Shown here: piece by piece, positions 24,101 to 35,810 of the stretch | Position numbering within the stretch: position 1 is the first letter of the stretch | Layout: each line of letters starts with the position of its first letter | DNA from: Triangularia verruculosa | Taxonomy: Eukaryota > Ascomycota > Sordariomycetes > Sordariales > Podosporaceae | DNA: 64,000 nucleotides | Direction of reading: 5' to 3' | Assembly: GCA_033296885.1 (NCBI GenBank) | Contig: MU863882.1 | Span: 62,001-126,000 of the forward strand | The notes under the pieces: model-generated | What the model was told of the DNA's origin: nothing | What the model saw: only the letters and a program-made list of their open reading frames with translations | Database searches by the model: none | Position numbers and translations under genes: made by a program

Positions 24101-27100
24101 TATGCCGGAAGCTCTCATGGAACAGTTGCTCAGTTTGGAGAAGGAGCAACTGTTGACATGCAGGGCTTTCATGAAGGAACTGTTTTCCACGGCGTGGATG
24201 TCTGAATTGGACACTGTCATTAGGGTCATTGAAACGATTGGTGGGATTATCTCCGAGAATGAGTTTTCCTGCTGTGAGGTGGCCCTTTGCACGTGTATTG
24301 ATGTCATGAATGGGTTCATCTACTACTGGACGGACAAGAAGCTGGACCAAGAGATTGGGGCAATGGTTGGAGATCTGTACCACTATTTGGTTAAAAGGTC
24401 CTTGCCGAATAACTCGATGAGTCCTGCTGCTCAAGGAGTCTTTAGTGGCTTGTTGTTTCACATTATGGAGGTGTGCTCCAACTATGCCCAGGGCCTGGGG
24501 CTGCCGAGCGCGAGGAGCACGCTTTTGGGGATCTGTCTTGAGGGTGAGATGGAGACGAAGTACGAGATTGCCAAGGGACTGCCGGGGGTGTTCGCGTTGT
24601 ACGTGCTTAAGACGCACGATGACATCTTTTTGGACGTGTTGGATAATTTGCCAACTGATCCGGAGATAGAGGAGGGGATCGCGTACAGGTTATTTGTGCT
24701 GGCAGAATTGGCGTGTAGGTGGCCTACGTTGTTGAGAAGGTGCATTTACCACATCTTTGAGACTCCTGGTAGGGTTGTAAGGAGTGTCAGGTATGCGGGG
24801 TGGTGTTTGAGGAGGATTTCCGAGGAACTAAAGCTCAGTGGTCCCGAGGAGCTGTTTAGGCTTTTTGCGCCGCAGTTGCTTTATACGTGGTTGGAGAAAG
24901 ACTCAATTGAGGACATTCCTTTTGAGATCTTTGGGTTCAAGAGCCTCCAAGATCTGTTGGCGGAGGGACAGACGGAGGCGGCAGCGATCATGATGATGAG
25001 AGACCAGGAAGAAGAGGCCCTGGATGTAGCAAAGACGTTGGGTATGACACCCCAGCAGATGGTGACGAAGAACTTCACGAAGATCATTGCGTACAGTACT
25101 GCGAATGATCTCTCTCGCGTTCCTGAGGAGGGGCAAACCAGGCAAATCACAGGAGAGAAGCGGCTGGTGAAGATTCTCACGAAGGAAGGGTTCCTGGAAC
25201 AGATTCATCTCAACTTTGCCGATATCATCGCCACCTTTTTTGCCGCCCTGGACCAGGAGGGTTCCATTGAGAAGGCTTTCAGGAGGGTCGAAGGGTTCAG
25301 TTATGCGGCTGATATCATGGATACGATCAAGGACTATGGACATTTACCTACGGTGCTTCCACCATCCCAACAGCCCTGTTTTAGGGTTAGGTACCTCCCC
25401 CTCGAGATCCTCCATCTTCTCAGCAGGACACCATATGAGTTGCACTCGATCTGGACCCCGGCCCTGGTAGTGTTCATCGCCCGAAAGCTCCTCAACACCA
25501 TCCACCCCGCTCTCGGCCCGCTTCACGCCTGTTCTGTTCTCCGTAAGATCCGAGTACTGGTCTGTCTCGCGGGTCCTACCGCACTCACAGCTTACCCACT
25601 GGAGATGCTCCTACACTCTATCAGAGCCTTCGTCGTCGATCCTGAGTGTGCAGACGACGCGCTAGGCATCACCCAGTATCTCATTGTCAAGGGCTCCGAC
25701 CATCTCTCCAAAGCGCCCTCTTTCTTTGCTGGTTACGCTCTCTCTTCTCTTGCTGACCTTAGGGTTTTCCTGGAGTCTTCCCAGTCGAGCACAACCCAAG
25801 AGTCACAATTTCGAGCTACCAAGTCGAAAGCTCAGGTGTTCCACGACTGGTTTGGGAAGTATCTCAAGAACTACGAAAGTAAGATACTGAGGGAGAATCC
25901 AGAACATCTAAAGGCTTTCAAAGCTATCACGCAGTCAGCGGCGGAGATCAGAGCCATGGGTAATGCCGAGAGAGGGACGAATGAGAGTAATCTGCTAATG
26001 GAAATTCTCAAGGACTGGGATCGAGCTGATAGCGACGGCGATGAGCTACTGAATGAGCCGGCGAGGGGTGTGGCGTTGAGGATGTTGTGTGGGCAGTTCT
26101 GGCCTGCGCCGAAAGAGAGGGGGTTGGATGTCATTGGGGAGGATGAGGAGGCGGTTAGGTACAAGGGGGTGGTTTGGAAGAGTTGTGTTGAGGAGGGTGG
26201 CAAGGGTTTGAGTGGAGAGTATCTAGCGTGGGCGGGGAGGGTGATTGGCAGAGGATTTGCGGCTAGCGGGGAGATTCCTCGCGGCCTGCTCAAAGAGTCG
26301 AGGTTGGAGGAGTACAAGAGGTTGAGTTGTAAGGGGCCGAAAGATGCGGGTAGCTCGGAGGAGGGATTGCTCAATCTGATGGAGCAGTTGACTGTCAGTG
26401 GAGACTGTTTAACGGCTGGACTGGCCGAGGCTGCGTTGAGAACGGTGTATAGTGACGCAGCAGCGGATCAGTTCCAGGAGTTGGTCGCGGCTTGTCAGAG
26501 GAGTTTGAGTGAGGCACTGGCGGACAGTCTGGATTGGGAGCCGTTTAGGACGCCGGCGTCAGACGTGGTGGAGGTGCCAAAGGCGGTGGAACAAGAGGTT
26601 TTTAGGGGAGAGAAGTTGGAGAGCGGCGACTGGGCGAAGGACTTGACGACGTTGCTGGCGCAGGCGGTGCCGGATGACATCACGCTGAGAGTCCTGCCGC
26701 CGATACTGACAAAGGTGAAGGGGTTCGCGGAGCAGGCGTTTCCGTTTGTGGTGCATTTGGTGTTGACTTATCAATTGGATAAGCAGCAGGGGGTGAAGAG
26801 ACAGCTTTCGGAGGCGATGAAGGAGTGGTTGACGAACGAGAGCGGGGCGGCGAGAGAGAACCTAAAGCTGTTGTTGAATACGATTCTGTATTTGAGAACG
26901 CAGCCACTGTCTGGGGAGGCTTCAATTGCGGATCGAGCCCATTGGCTAGAGGTCAATTTGACAAGTGCAGCGGCAGCGGCGACGAGGTGTGGGATGTATA
27001 AGGTTGCGTTGCTGTTTGCTGAACTTGCTTCATCTGAGGTTTCCAGGGCCTCGAGAAGGTCGTCGGCTATCAGGGAGGCGGAGGATTCGAGTGAGATTCT

Positions 27101-30100
27101 GCTGGACATCTTTGAAAATATTGATGACCCCGATGCCTATTACGGGTTGACACAGGATGCGTCGCTGTCAACGGTGCTGGCGAGGTTGGAATATGAGAAT
27201 GATGGCAGCAAGAGCCTTGCGTTCCGGGGAGCGCAATACGACAGTCATCTACGAAGCAGAGATGCAGCCTCGAGGCAAGATGGACAGGCTCTTATCAAGG
27301 CACTGAGTAGTCTTGGTCTCGCCGGCTTGTCAAACTCATTACTTCAAACGCAGCAGAGCTTGGACGAGTCTTCCAACTCGCTGGACAGCACTTTTACTAC
27401 GGCCAGACGATTGGAAATGTGGAACCTGCCGGCGCCCGTAACGAATGACAACTGGGCAGTCACAGTCTACAAGGCTTATCAGAGTATGCACCAGGCTTCC
27501 GACATTGATGCTGTCAGGGGTGCCATCCATGACGGCCTCAAAGGCACTATTCGGTATCTCACCAGCAAGTCTCTCAACACAACTAGCATGCGGCACCAGC
27601 TGGGGGTGTTGGCTGCGTTGGCAGAACTGGATGACGTTCTATGCGTCACTGATCCCGCTGAGATGAAAAGGGGGCTTCAGATGTTTGAGGCAAGATCAAA
27701 GTGGATGATGAGCGGACGATATGAGGATGTTAGTCAGATTCTTTCGTGCCGCGAGACGACACTGAGTATGTGGAGTCAGCATCACAAACTGAGAGCGGCG
27801 ACCATTCCGCCGGCAGACGCTCAGTTTGCCCAGATCAAGGGCCTGTTGCTTTCGTCTGATATCTTCCGCTTCCACAGAGCGCATCAGGAAACGCTGAACC
27901 TGTCTACGACACTGACAGACTTGATCAAGCCGAGCGAGGCTATGGGCCTCAACGTGGATGCTGCCATTCGGATGGAAGCAGCGAACTCGCTCTGGGATCA
28001 GGGGGAGATGATCTCGTCTATTAGGATGTTACAGGCTATCGACAAGGACTCGTCACTGAAGAAGCAGACAATTCCTGTCAGCCGGTCGGATTTGCTGTCC
28101 AAAATTGGCTTCCAGGTCTCGGTTGCCCGACTGGAGAGTCCGGATAGTACGCAAAAGAAGTACCTCGAGCCAGCTCTCAAAGAACTCAGAGGTAAAAATG
28201 AAGGCAAAGAGGCTGGACAGGTATTCCATCAGTTCGCCATGTTCTGCGATGAGCAACTTCAGAATCCGGACAGTTTGGAAGATTTAGCGCGGCTGCAAAA
28301 CCTCAAGAAGGGAAAGAATGATGAGGTGGAGCAGCTCAAGCAGCTGATATCGAAATCTAAGGACTCGCAGACGAAGAGCAGGTATTCCAGCCATTTGGCC
28401 AAGGCTAGGCAGTGGCTCGATCTTGACCAGCAGGAGTTGCGGAGACTGGAGCAGTCTAGGGCAGACTTTGTGGAGCTCAGTTTGGAGAACTACTTGCTGT
28501 CTTTGGCAGCTTCAGATGAGCACAACAACGATGCCCTGCGGTTCACGGCACTTTGGCTTGAACGGTCAGAAGAGGATGCTACCAACGAGGCTGTCAAGAA
28601 GTACATTGGCAAGGTGCCGACTCGGAAGTTTGCACCGCTGATGAATCAGCTCTCGTCTCGGTTGCAGGATCAGAAGGTATTGTTCCAGAACGTGCTTATT
28701 GATCTGATTTATCGGATCTGTGTTGATCATCCTTATCATGGGATGTACCAGATCTGGTCGGGAGCTAGGACAAAGGTCAACAAGGACGACGACGTTGCTG
28801 TGTCGAGACAGAAGGCGACAGACAAGGTTGCTAGGGCGCTTACCAAGGCCGAGGCAGTGTCAGCTATCTGGCCGGCGATTGACCAAACGAGCAGAGTCTA
28901 CCACATGCTTGCCATGGATCGGGATACGAACAGGTTCAAGCAGGGTTCTAAGATCCCCATAAAGGACTCCCAGCATGGGCAACCCTTCCTCAGTACCATG
29001 TCGAAGTATAAGATACCGCCGCCGACTATGCAGATGGAGCTGTCGCCTACTTGTGACTACAGCCAGGTTCCGATGATTGTTAAGTTTGATCCTCACATGG
29101 CTATTGCTTCGGGTGTCAGCGCTCCTAAGATTTTGACGGCGATTGGATCGGATGGCAGGAGGTACAAGCAGTTGGTTAAGGGTGGCAATGATGATTTGCG
29201 TCAGGACGCTATCATGGAGCAAGTTTTTGCTGCGGTGTCTGAGCTGCTTAAACTCCACCGGACAACTAGGCAGAGGAATCTGGGGATCAGAACGTACAAG
29301 GTCCTGCCTTTGACTTCAAGCTCAGGGTTGATTGAGTTCGTCTCCAACACCATTCCCTTGCATGAGTACCTCATGCCTGCTCATGAGAAGTATTATCCCA
29401 AGGACCTTAAGGGGTCTCAATGCCGGAAGGAGATCTCGGCAGCGCAGACCAAAACAACTGAGCATCGTATTGCCGTCTACCGCAAGGTTACTGAGAAATT
29501 CCATCCAGTCATGAGGTACTTCTTCATGGAGTATTTCCCCGACCCAGACGAGTGGTTCCACAAGCGAACAGCCTACACTCGAACCACAGCCGCCATCTCC
29601 ATGCTCGGTCACGTTCTCGGACTAGGTGATCGTCACGGCCACAACATCCTCCTTGACACAAAGACCGGTGAGGTTGTCCACATCGATCTTGGCGTAGCCT
29701 TCGAGATGGGCCGTGTCCTCCCCGTCCCAGAGCTCGTTCCATTCCGTCTGACAAGAGACATTGTCGATGGTATGGGCATCACCAAGACTGAAGGTGTCTT
29801 TAGGAGATGCTGTGAGTTTACACTCGACGCGTTGAGAGAAGAGGCGGGGAGTATCCAAACTGTCTTGGACTCGTTGCGGTTCGATACGTTGTATCAGTGG
29901 AGTATTTCCCCGGTCAGGATGGCGAAGTTGCAGCAGAATGCCAGACTGGGAGAGGAAGAGGAGAATGAGGAGAATGAGGAGGAGGTGAGGAAGCAAAAGG
30001 GGAATGTGAATGAGCCGAGCGAGGCGGACAGGGCGATTGAGGTGGTGAAGAAGAAGCTGAGCAAGACGCTGAGCGTGATGGCGACGGTGAATGATTTGAT

Positions 30101-30164
30101 TGAGAAGGCGGGGAGTGTGGGGAATTTGGCGGTGCTGTATTCGGGGTGGGCTGCTTATGCTTGA
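21133..30164 (+). CDS. tel1: ATM-family checkpoint kinase Tel1
   Basis: The product is a PI3K-like serine/threonine kinase that responds to double-strand breaks and maintains telomeres. Four exons are inferred: 21133-21187, 21266-21313, 21371-21425 and 21476-30164, giving 2948 residues. The first three exons are tiny (55, 48 and 55 nt) but join in frame into the N-terminal TAN motif region (STATQRKEAIESLLEFF, about 24-40) and then FDDKSYHSIYEALFRC. Intron 1 uses a GC donor (GCAAGT). Long helical HEAT-like repeats follow, then the FAT region (about 1950-2500). The kinase domain (about 2580-2880) shows KGGNDDLRQD (near 2624), LGLGDRHGHNILLD (near 2767) and HIDLG (near 2788). The FATC end is LSVMATVNDLIEKAGSVGNL through the final GWAAYA. 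Without splicing, the long exon would wrongly start at the Met at 21630. An acidic linker of about 30 residues sits between kinase and FATC. Confidence 0.96.
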
Positions 30165-30659
30165 GGCAGATAGGGGGAGATAGGGAAGGAATATGAGTGG
30201 GAAGACATGGGGATCTTGATGGGAGTTTGGATTGATGTTGGGATTTTTTGAGGTTAAAGATGAGTTGGGGGATACTTGAGCACGATATAGGCAGGATAAT
30301 ATTGGTCTCAAGAAAGGTGTTTTGATATTTGAGTCACAAGACTTGGAGAGCCATGGTGAATTTAAGGTATCTTGATATTTTTTGGTTGTTGATTTGGGTG
30401 ATGATAGCTCTCGAACAGATGAGAATCAACCACCCTACACTAGACTACATAAAAAGGTTTTTGCGTCTGAATGAACATATTTGTACAGTGAAGCAAACAT
30501 CTCAACTGGCCAACCCGGCCCTTTTATCTCTGAAATTTCCCGTGATGATCCGCCTTGTCACTTTTGCAACTCTCAACAAGAGTGATTTCTGATCGTCATT
30601 AAGCCAAATCTCAGCGCCTCCAACATTTTTTTCCTTTCCCTTTCACATTTCTTCCCATC
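30165..30659. other. Convergent 3' region tel1/aos1
   Basis: This 495-base spacer holds the two 3' ends. It is AT-richer than the flanking coding DNA and has T-rich stretches. I see no gene. Confidence 0.65.
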
Positions 30660-31999
30660 TCAAGCAAGATCAATCCCATTCCCTCCACCGCCGGCTTCCC
30701 CCGAACCTGCTGCTGCTGCTGTTTGCTGGCCACCACTAATAGGCAACAGCCCCCTCCCCAACTCGCCCTCCTTCGGGTGCAGGGCATACACCCCCGCCTC
30801 CATCTTCTCCCCGTCAAACACGACAAAGTTCTGAATCGGCTGCTGAGTCCGCCCCAACACATTGATCACATCCTGCGCCAGCTGGCCCCCCAGGACCGCC
30901 ACCACCGGAGCGATCTCCCCGCCGATGTTCATGAGGAACGCCCGGAGGGTCTCGCTGCGGAGGGTCTCTGCCGGGAGACCGAGGGCTTTGTGCTGCTCCC
31001 CGCACATGATGGTGAACTGGGCAAGTTGTGCTTTGTCGTTTGGATTGGGATGGCAGCCGAATCGCTCTTCAAACTCCCACAGCGCGCGGAGGCAGGAGAG
31101 GATGGGGGTGACGACCTTTTTTCTGCGGTGGGACTTGAGGATCTCCGAGGGGAGCGGGGAGGAGGAGGCGAGGAGCCAGGTTGAGAAGAGCTCGCGTTTG
31201 GTGACGTTTTCGAGTTTTGGGTCGGTGGGGGAGGGGGCGGAGGAGATGATGGAGCGGGTGGGGGATTCTGGGCCGGGGTTGGTGGGGAGGTTGGAGATGG
31301 CTCTGGAGATGATGAAGTCGTGCTCGATGAGGTCGGAGAACAGGAAGCCGTACATGCCGTGGGAGCCGGCGGCGTAGAATTTGCGGTTGTTGAGGCGGGT
31401 GGCGGTGTTGATGATGTTGAGGGTGGGGGCGTCGAGGTCGGTGGCGATGATGATGTCGAAGGCGGAGTAGTAGGAGGGGGGTTTGAGGCGGATGTCGACT
31501 GTGTCGATGTTGACTGTCACGCGGGGGTTGAGGCGTTGGATGGCGGTGCTGGCGGCGATGGCGCGGTTGGTATTGAGGGGAGGGGGGGATTGGGGGAGGA
31601 AGAATTGGGTGGTTAGGTCGGAGGGGGATACCGGGGAGTGGTCGCAGATGGTGAGGGAGTTTATACCGGCGAGAACGAGGTTTTTGGCGATTTCGTTGGC
31701 GAGGGCTTTCATGGTTATAAGGAGGATGTTGGCGGAGCGGATGGATTCTTGGGCCTTGAGGCCCCAGAGGCGGATTTGGCGGTCGTAGAGGGCGATTTCA
31801 TCTGGGAGGGGTTAGTGATGGTGTATGAGGGTGGGAGGGGGGGGGGAGACTTGCCTGCGCTGATGCCATTGGGTGTGGTTGAGGGGGGTGCTGAGGCGGA
31901 GCCATTGGGGTTCTCTGGTATGAGGGGAACGGTGAGGTTTTGAGGAGCTTCAGTGCCGTTGGTGTTGCCGGCTGGTGCTGAGGTTTGAGGTTCCATCAT
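30660..31999 (-). CDS. aos1: SUMO-activating enzyme subunit 1 (Aos1)
   Basis: The product pairs with Uba2 to form the SUMO E1, which adenylates SUMO in the nucleus. Two exons are inferred, 31999-31855 and 31801-30660, giving 428 residues. The 53-nt intron uses a GC donor (GCAAGT) and its removal gives ADEIALYDRQIRLWGLKAQE, the hallmark start of the ThiF/UBA fold in this family, followed by LANEIAKNLVLAGINSL and ATDLDAP. As expected for an Aos1-type half enzyme, I see no catalytic cysteine domain. The C-terminal part contains GGEIAPVVAVLGGQLAQDVI, also conserved. The N-terminal 48 residues are low complexity. Two adjacent ATGs leave the start ambiguous by one codon. It is divergent from the next gene. 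Confidence 0.95.
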
Positions 32000-32864
32000 G
32001 AGTCGTGAAGTCGAAAATGGTGAGATGAGATTGGGTTATGAAAAGTCGAAATGAGAGCCCAAAGAGAGAGTCAATGAAACTCCGGGGGAAAGAAACCCAA
32101 CGCCAGCTCCAAACAAAAGGAATGAGGATCGACCACTCTGGCAGAGAGAGAGTGAGAGATAGAGAGAGGTTGAGCGTGACAGTACAGTCGCGTGCCTGCA
32201 GATTGCGTTGATCACTCTAGGCAAACTGTGCAGCCTTGCGGTCCAACCAGAGGGCAGAAGGAGGGTCCAGCGATAAGCTCGGGCTCCCGTCTGTCTCTTA
32301 TTAGATTTTCTTGTTTATTATTTCCCTTGTCCCTCTTCAAATGGTGTCTCACCAAATTCGCAGTGTTTCCCGTCTGTACTGCCGTCTTCTGTAATCCCCA
32401 GCAAAAGATGGTTTTAGCCATGCCTCCCCGGGATTCATTGGGACCATGCACGGCTGCTCACACCATGGAGGCTTGGCGTGACGTGGGTTTAATAAGTACT
32501 TATGGGACCATACAAAGAACTATGACGTCCAAGGTAGAGGCTACCAATTTACCATTCATTCTCTCAAAACCCCGCCATTTTGAACCAGCTAAAGAAGTGA
32601 ACGGGCCCTTTGCTGCTGTCGCCTCTCTCGCAGCCCCAACGACACCTCTTCTTGCGCTTCATTTGTCCATTTGATCTTTGATTGAAACTGCTCATTTGCT
32701 TTCTCCTCTACAACTGCTTTGCAAAATACCAGCGGCGAACCCAGAAATCATCTCACAGCAGGCAGATCATCAAATACTTCCCTGTTTGCATAGCGTGCTT
32801 TGTCAACTGCGCTATCACGCCCTCTTGCTGCCGTCATCCAGTGTTTGTGCCTTTGTCGCTTTTC
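32000..32864. other. Divergent promoter aos1/unknown gene
   Basis: This holds both promoters. Near 32131-32168 the + strand carries a GA-rich stretch (read as CT on the aos1 sense strand), matching the pyrimidine-rich leaders of other genes here. The right half is the probable 5' leader of the gene at 32865. No ORF has support. Confidence 0.6.
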
Positions 32865-34820
32865 ATGGTGAGTGTTGCCTCCGAAATACCCCGACCACCT
32901 TTCGTCCCTTCTTGGCCCTCTGCTTGGGCGCCCGGCCGCCTGCTTGATTGCCTGGGAGCCTGCATATTCAAAACTGCCCAAACAGCCTTGCTCGAGTCTT
33001 CCAAGGCCACATGCATTTCTTGCGATTCTGACCATCCACTACAGTCTGGCAACTCGTCGCAACGCAACGACCTATTGGACGATTCCAGGCCGCCGTGGTA
33101 TCCACGAGTGCCCAGCAGCCGACAGGAGCGGAGCCTCGATGAACAACACCTTACGGCACCGAATATAACCACTTCTGGAGAATTCCATAGAGCTATAGCG
33201 AGGTATAACCGAAACGTTGAACGGGTCCGTCGGGATCTTGAAGCTGCTGAAAACCGCCGTTACCGGCCGGACAACAGCATGTCCTCTGCTGATAGGGACC
33301 TGCGACGAAGATTCAATCGTGATCCGCCCACCACCAACGAGCCGCCTACAAGCGCCTCGGGAATCTCAGCGGTGCCCCCCTCACTCCCTCCTCTCCGGTC
33401 TCTTGGGTCTAGAGCACGATCGGGCATGGCGTCCGGGGGGTCAGGGTCGCGATCAAGCCGCTACCGCCCCGGCGAGCGGTTGCTGGAAAGGCACCGTGCC
33501 ACCAACTTCGATGCCCGCAGCAGCAATACCTACAACGTGTCTGATGAGTTTTCCGAGGCCAACTCCCACCTCCGCGCCTTGCTAGACTTGTCCAACATCA
33601 ACACTGTTATTCCCCCGCTGGCCCCTACGAGCATGAACCCCCCATTGCACAGCCAGGACACAGCCGAGGACAACCGTCGCATAAAACGTCGAAAGCTAGA
33701 CTCTGACAAGATTGGTCCCAAGTTCAAGGGCTTTCACTACGGCCATTATGGACAGTCGGAGCCGGGCAGGTTGACCATGGAGATAGTGAGCTGTGACGGG
33801 GGGCTCTACCAGGAATCACTACAATATCCACCCGAGAATATTCTTAAAAATGACGATTCGGTATACTGTACAAAGGGCAACCGGTGCAATATCATCTTGC
33901 GCCATACCGGCGGAACTGTTTTCAGCCTCACCGAGTTCGTTATCAAGGCCCCGGGATCAAGCTATTCATGCCCGTATGTTTCCGCTGATATTTACCGATT
34001 GCCGCATGCTAACGCTGAGAGCAGTGTTAGAGAAGGGATGGTGTTCGTCGCCATGAAGTCGGATGAGCTCCTTACCCGTACCGCGCAGTATCAAATTCAG
34101 TATCTTCCTCCACAACCAAGGGCAAGTAACACGCTAGTATATTCAGTCCGCCATGAGGAAGACGGCAGCTCTGTTGCACGCCTCCAACCTCCGGTGCGGG
34201 AATTTAGCTTCGGTCTAGATGACGATGAGGACTACTATAGAACAGCCCAAATCCCACCAGAGTTCAATGTTGAACCCCCGCCATTCAACATCACGACTGA
34301 ATGTACCGATGACGGAAGTGACGACGATGACGGTCGTGTAATGTCTTCACATTTCCGGCTGCGGAACAGACGGACGCCGAACCGCATCGGCTCGCTGCCA
34401 TTTGAGAGCGAGAGTAGTGAGGAGGACCGAGACCCGTGGGGGAATCCGTCATCAGACTGGAGAGCGTTTGATAACTTGACCCGGCGGCGATATACTGCCC
34501 GCGGTGGCGGACGGCAGCATGATAATGCCAGCAGTACAACACTGGAAGAAGCTCAAGAAGCTTCCCAGATCGCAACCCAAGAAGCGGTACGGGCGGTTGG
34601 CGGTGAGCTCATGGCACCGTTGGCACACTTTTTCATTGAAAAAGACAAGAACAAGTGCACGATTCGGTTCGACCCACCTGTGAGCGGGCGGTTCATCCTA
34701 CTCAAGATGTGGAGTCCACCGCAAGATATCTCTGATCGGTCTAGCAACATCGACATTGAGGCGGTGGTTGCCCAGGGTTTTGCTGGGCCGAGGTACTTTC
34801 CTTCTGTTGATCTTGCCTAG
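32865..34820 (+). CDS. Unrecognised fungal protein, possible split discoidin-like fold
   Basis: I do not recognise a named family. The inferred model is exon 1 32865-32867 (only the ATG), exon 2 33045-33973 and exon 3 34025-34820, giving 575 residues. The first intron (177 nt) begins GTGAGT directly after the ATG and ends CTACAG, so the protein starts MSGNSSQRNDLLDDSRPPWY. The 51-nt second intron has GTATGT, a GCTAAC branch point and AG; it is in frame and has no stop, but excision gives SSYSCPVREGMVF. Residues about 1-200 are charged and low complexity, with a likely nuclear signal (RRIKRRKLD). The middle (MEIVSCDGGLYQES, YCTKGNRCNIILRHTGG) and the C-terminus (CTIRFDPPVSGRFILLKMW, GFAGPRYFPSVD) look like beta strands of one jelly-roll separated by an acidic, disordered insert. 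That fold call is inference. The alternative is an uninterrupted frame using an upstream start, which has no ATG. Confidence 0.75.
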   Translation: MVSVASEIPRPPFVPSWPSAWAPGRLLDCLGACIFKTAQTALLESSKATCISCDSDHPLQSGNSSQRNDLLDDSRPPWYPRVPSSRQERSLDEQHLTAPNITTSGEFHRAIARYNRNVERVRRDLEAAENRRYRPDNSMSSADRDLRRRFNRDPPTTNEPPTSASGISAVPPSLPPLRSLGSRARSGMASGGSGSRSSRYRPGERLLERHRATNFDARSSNTYNVSDEFSEANSHLRALLDLSNINTVIPPLAPTSMNPPLHSQDTAEDNRRIKRRKLDSDKIGPKFKGFHYGHYGQSEPGRLTMEIVSCDGGLYQESLQYPPENILKNDDSVYCTKGNRCNIILRHTGGTVFSLTEFVIKAPGSSYSCPYVSADIYRLPHANAESSVREGMVFVAMKSDELLTRTAQYQIQYLPPQPRASNTLVYSVRHEEDGSSVARLQPPVREFSFGLDDDEDYYRTAQIPPEFNVEPPPFNITTECTDDGSDDDDGRVMSSHFRLRNRRTPNRIGSLPFESESSEEDRDPWGNPSSDWRAFDNLTRRRYTARGGGRQHDNASSTTLEEAQEASQIATQEAVRAVGGELMAPLAHFFIEKDKNKCTIRFDPPVSGRFILLKMWSPPQDISDRSSNIDIEAVVAQGFAGPRYFPSVDLA

Positions 34821-35810
34821 AAGCCAAATTTTAGGGAAGACGTGAGATGGGGTGTCGGAATGAGGGTTGGGTTGGTGAATATAAGTAGATGCATTTGGCA
34901 GGCGAATTGGCGTAAAACTTTGGGTGGTATGGCAGAAAAGCATTGGGAGGCGTGCGGACCTACAGGGTCAAGAATCTACTTTGTTGTTCATTGAGTGTAT
35001 GCCGTATATATGCCAGGGATGAAGCTGTATGCTAATGAGTCGAATGCTATGCAACGAAGGTCAACGTTGAGTCTTTCAAGACCTTCTCGCTTGGGAAGAG
35101 AGCTCTTGGGCTTCAAGGGCTCAATATGAAGCCCAGTCTAGGTATGTAGTGCTTTACAGTACAGATTCTCTTCCAGCACTAGGTACTATCCAAGTCACTG
35201 AGACTATGGAACACGAGGGACGATGCAAATATGACAAAGCCAAACTAGACAACTGGAGCCAATGAGGTGCATTACCGATGAATCATCATGAATTACGGCA
35301 TTGAGTCACCGGGCACTCAAACCGGGTGGCGTACGCATTGAAGATCGGCTTCAACCCTGGCGAACCCGGGGTTTTTGAGTCACCTTGATTACAGGCGATG
35401 CCGAAAATGGTTTGACTGAAGGAACTAACGTAGCTAGAGAGCGCCGAATGAGAATGAATTGTGGTGACGATTGCGACTGAGTTAAAGACACTATGATGCC
35501 TTGCGGTTTTGCCCCTACGATAAGATAAAGACTTGGCGGTGGGCACAGTCTGTCTAGTAATTAGTCACCAGGCGGTGTTCCACAGCAACTGGTTGCCCCA
35601 CTTCCTTCTAGGTTTCTTGGCTGACCGCAGACACCAGAATGATATATTTTCTTCCCGGCCCTCCCTCCACCAACACCAGCAATCCAACAACCCAAGCAAG
35701 CAAACTCACCCTTTACCTCGCCTCTCTTTGCCGTTTCAGATTCGGCAATTCCACATACACCCCTCGAACCTCTCGATTTTTATACAAGGACACAGAGAAC
35801 AACAGCAAAC
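34821..35810. other. Spacer and tif6 promoter/leader
   Basis: Contains the 3' end of the preceding gene and the tif6 promoter. The last 170 bases are C/T-rich with CAAC-rich leader-like sequence before the ATG. I see no gene or RNA. Confidence 0.6.

Noticed and set aside
30723..31943. Several + strand frames opposite aos1
   Set aside because: All are shadows of the aos1 coding sequence on the other strand.
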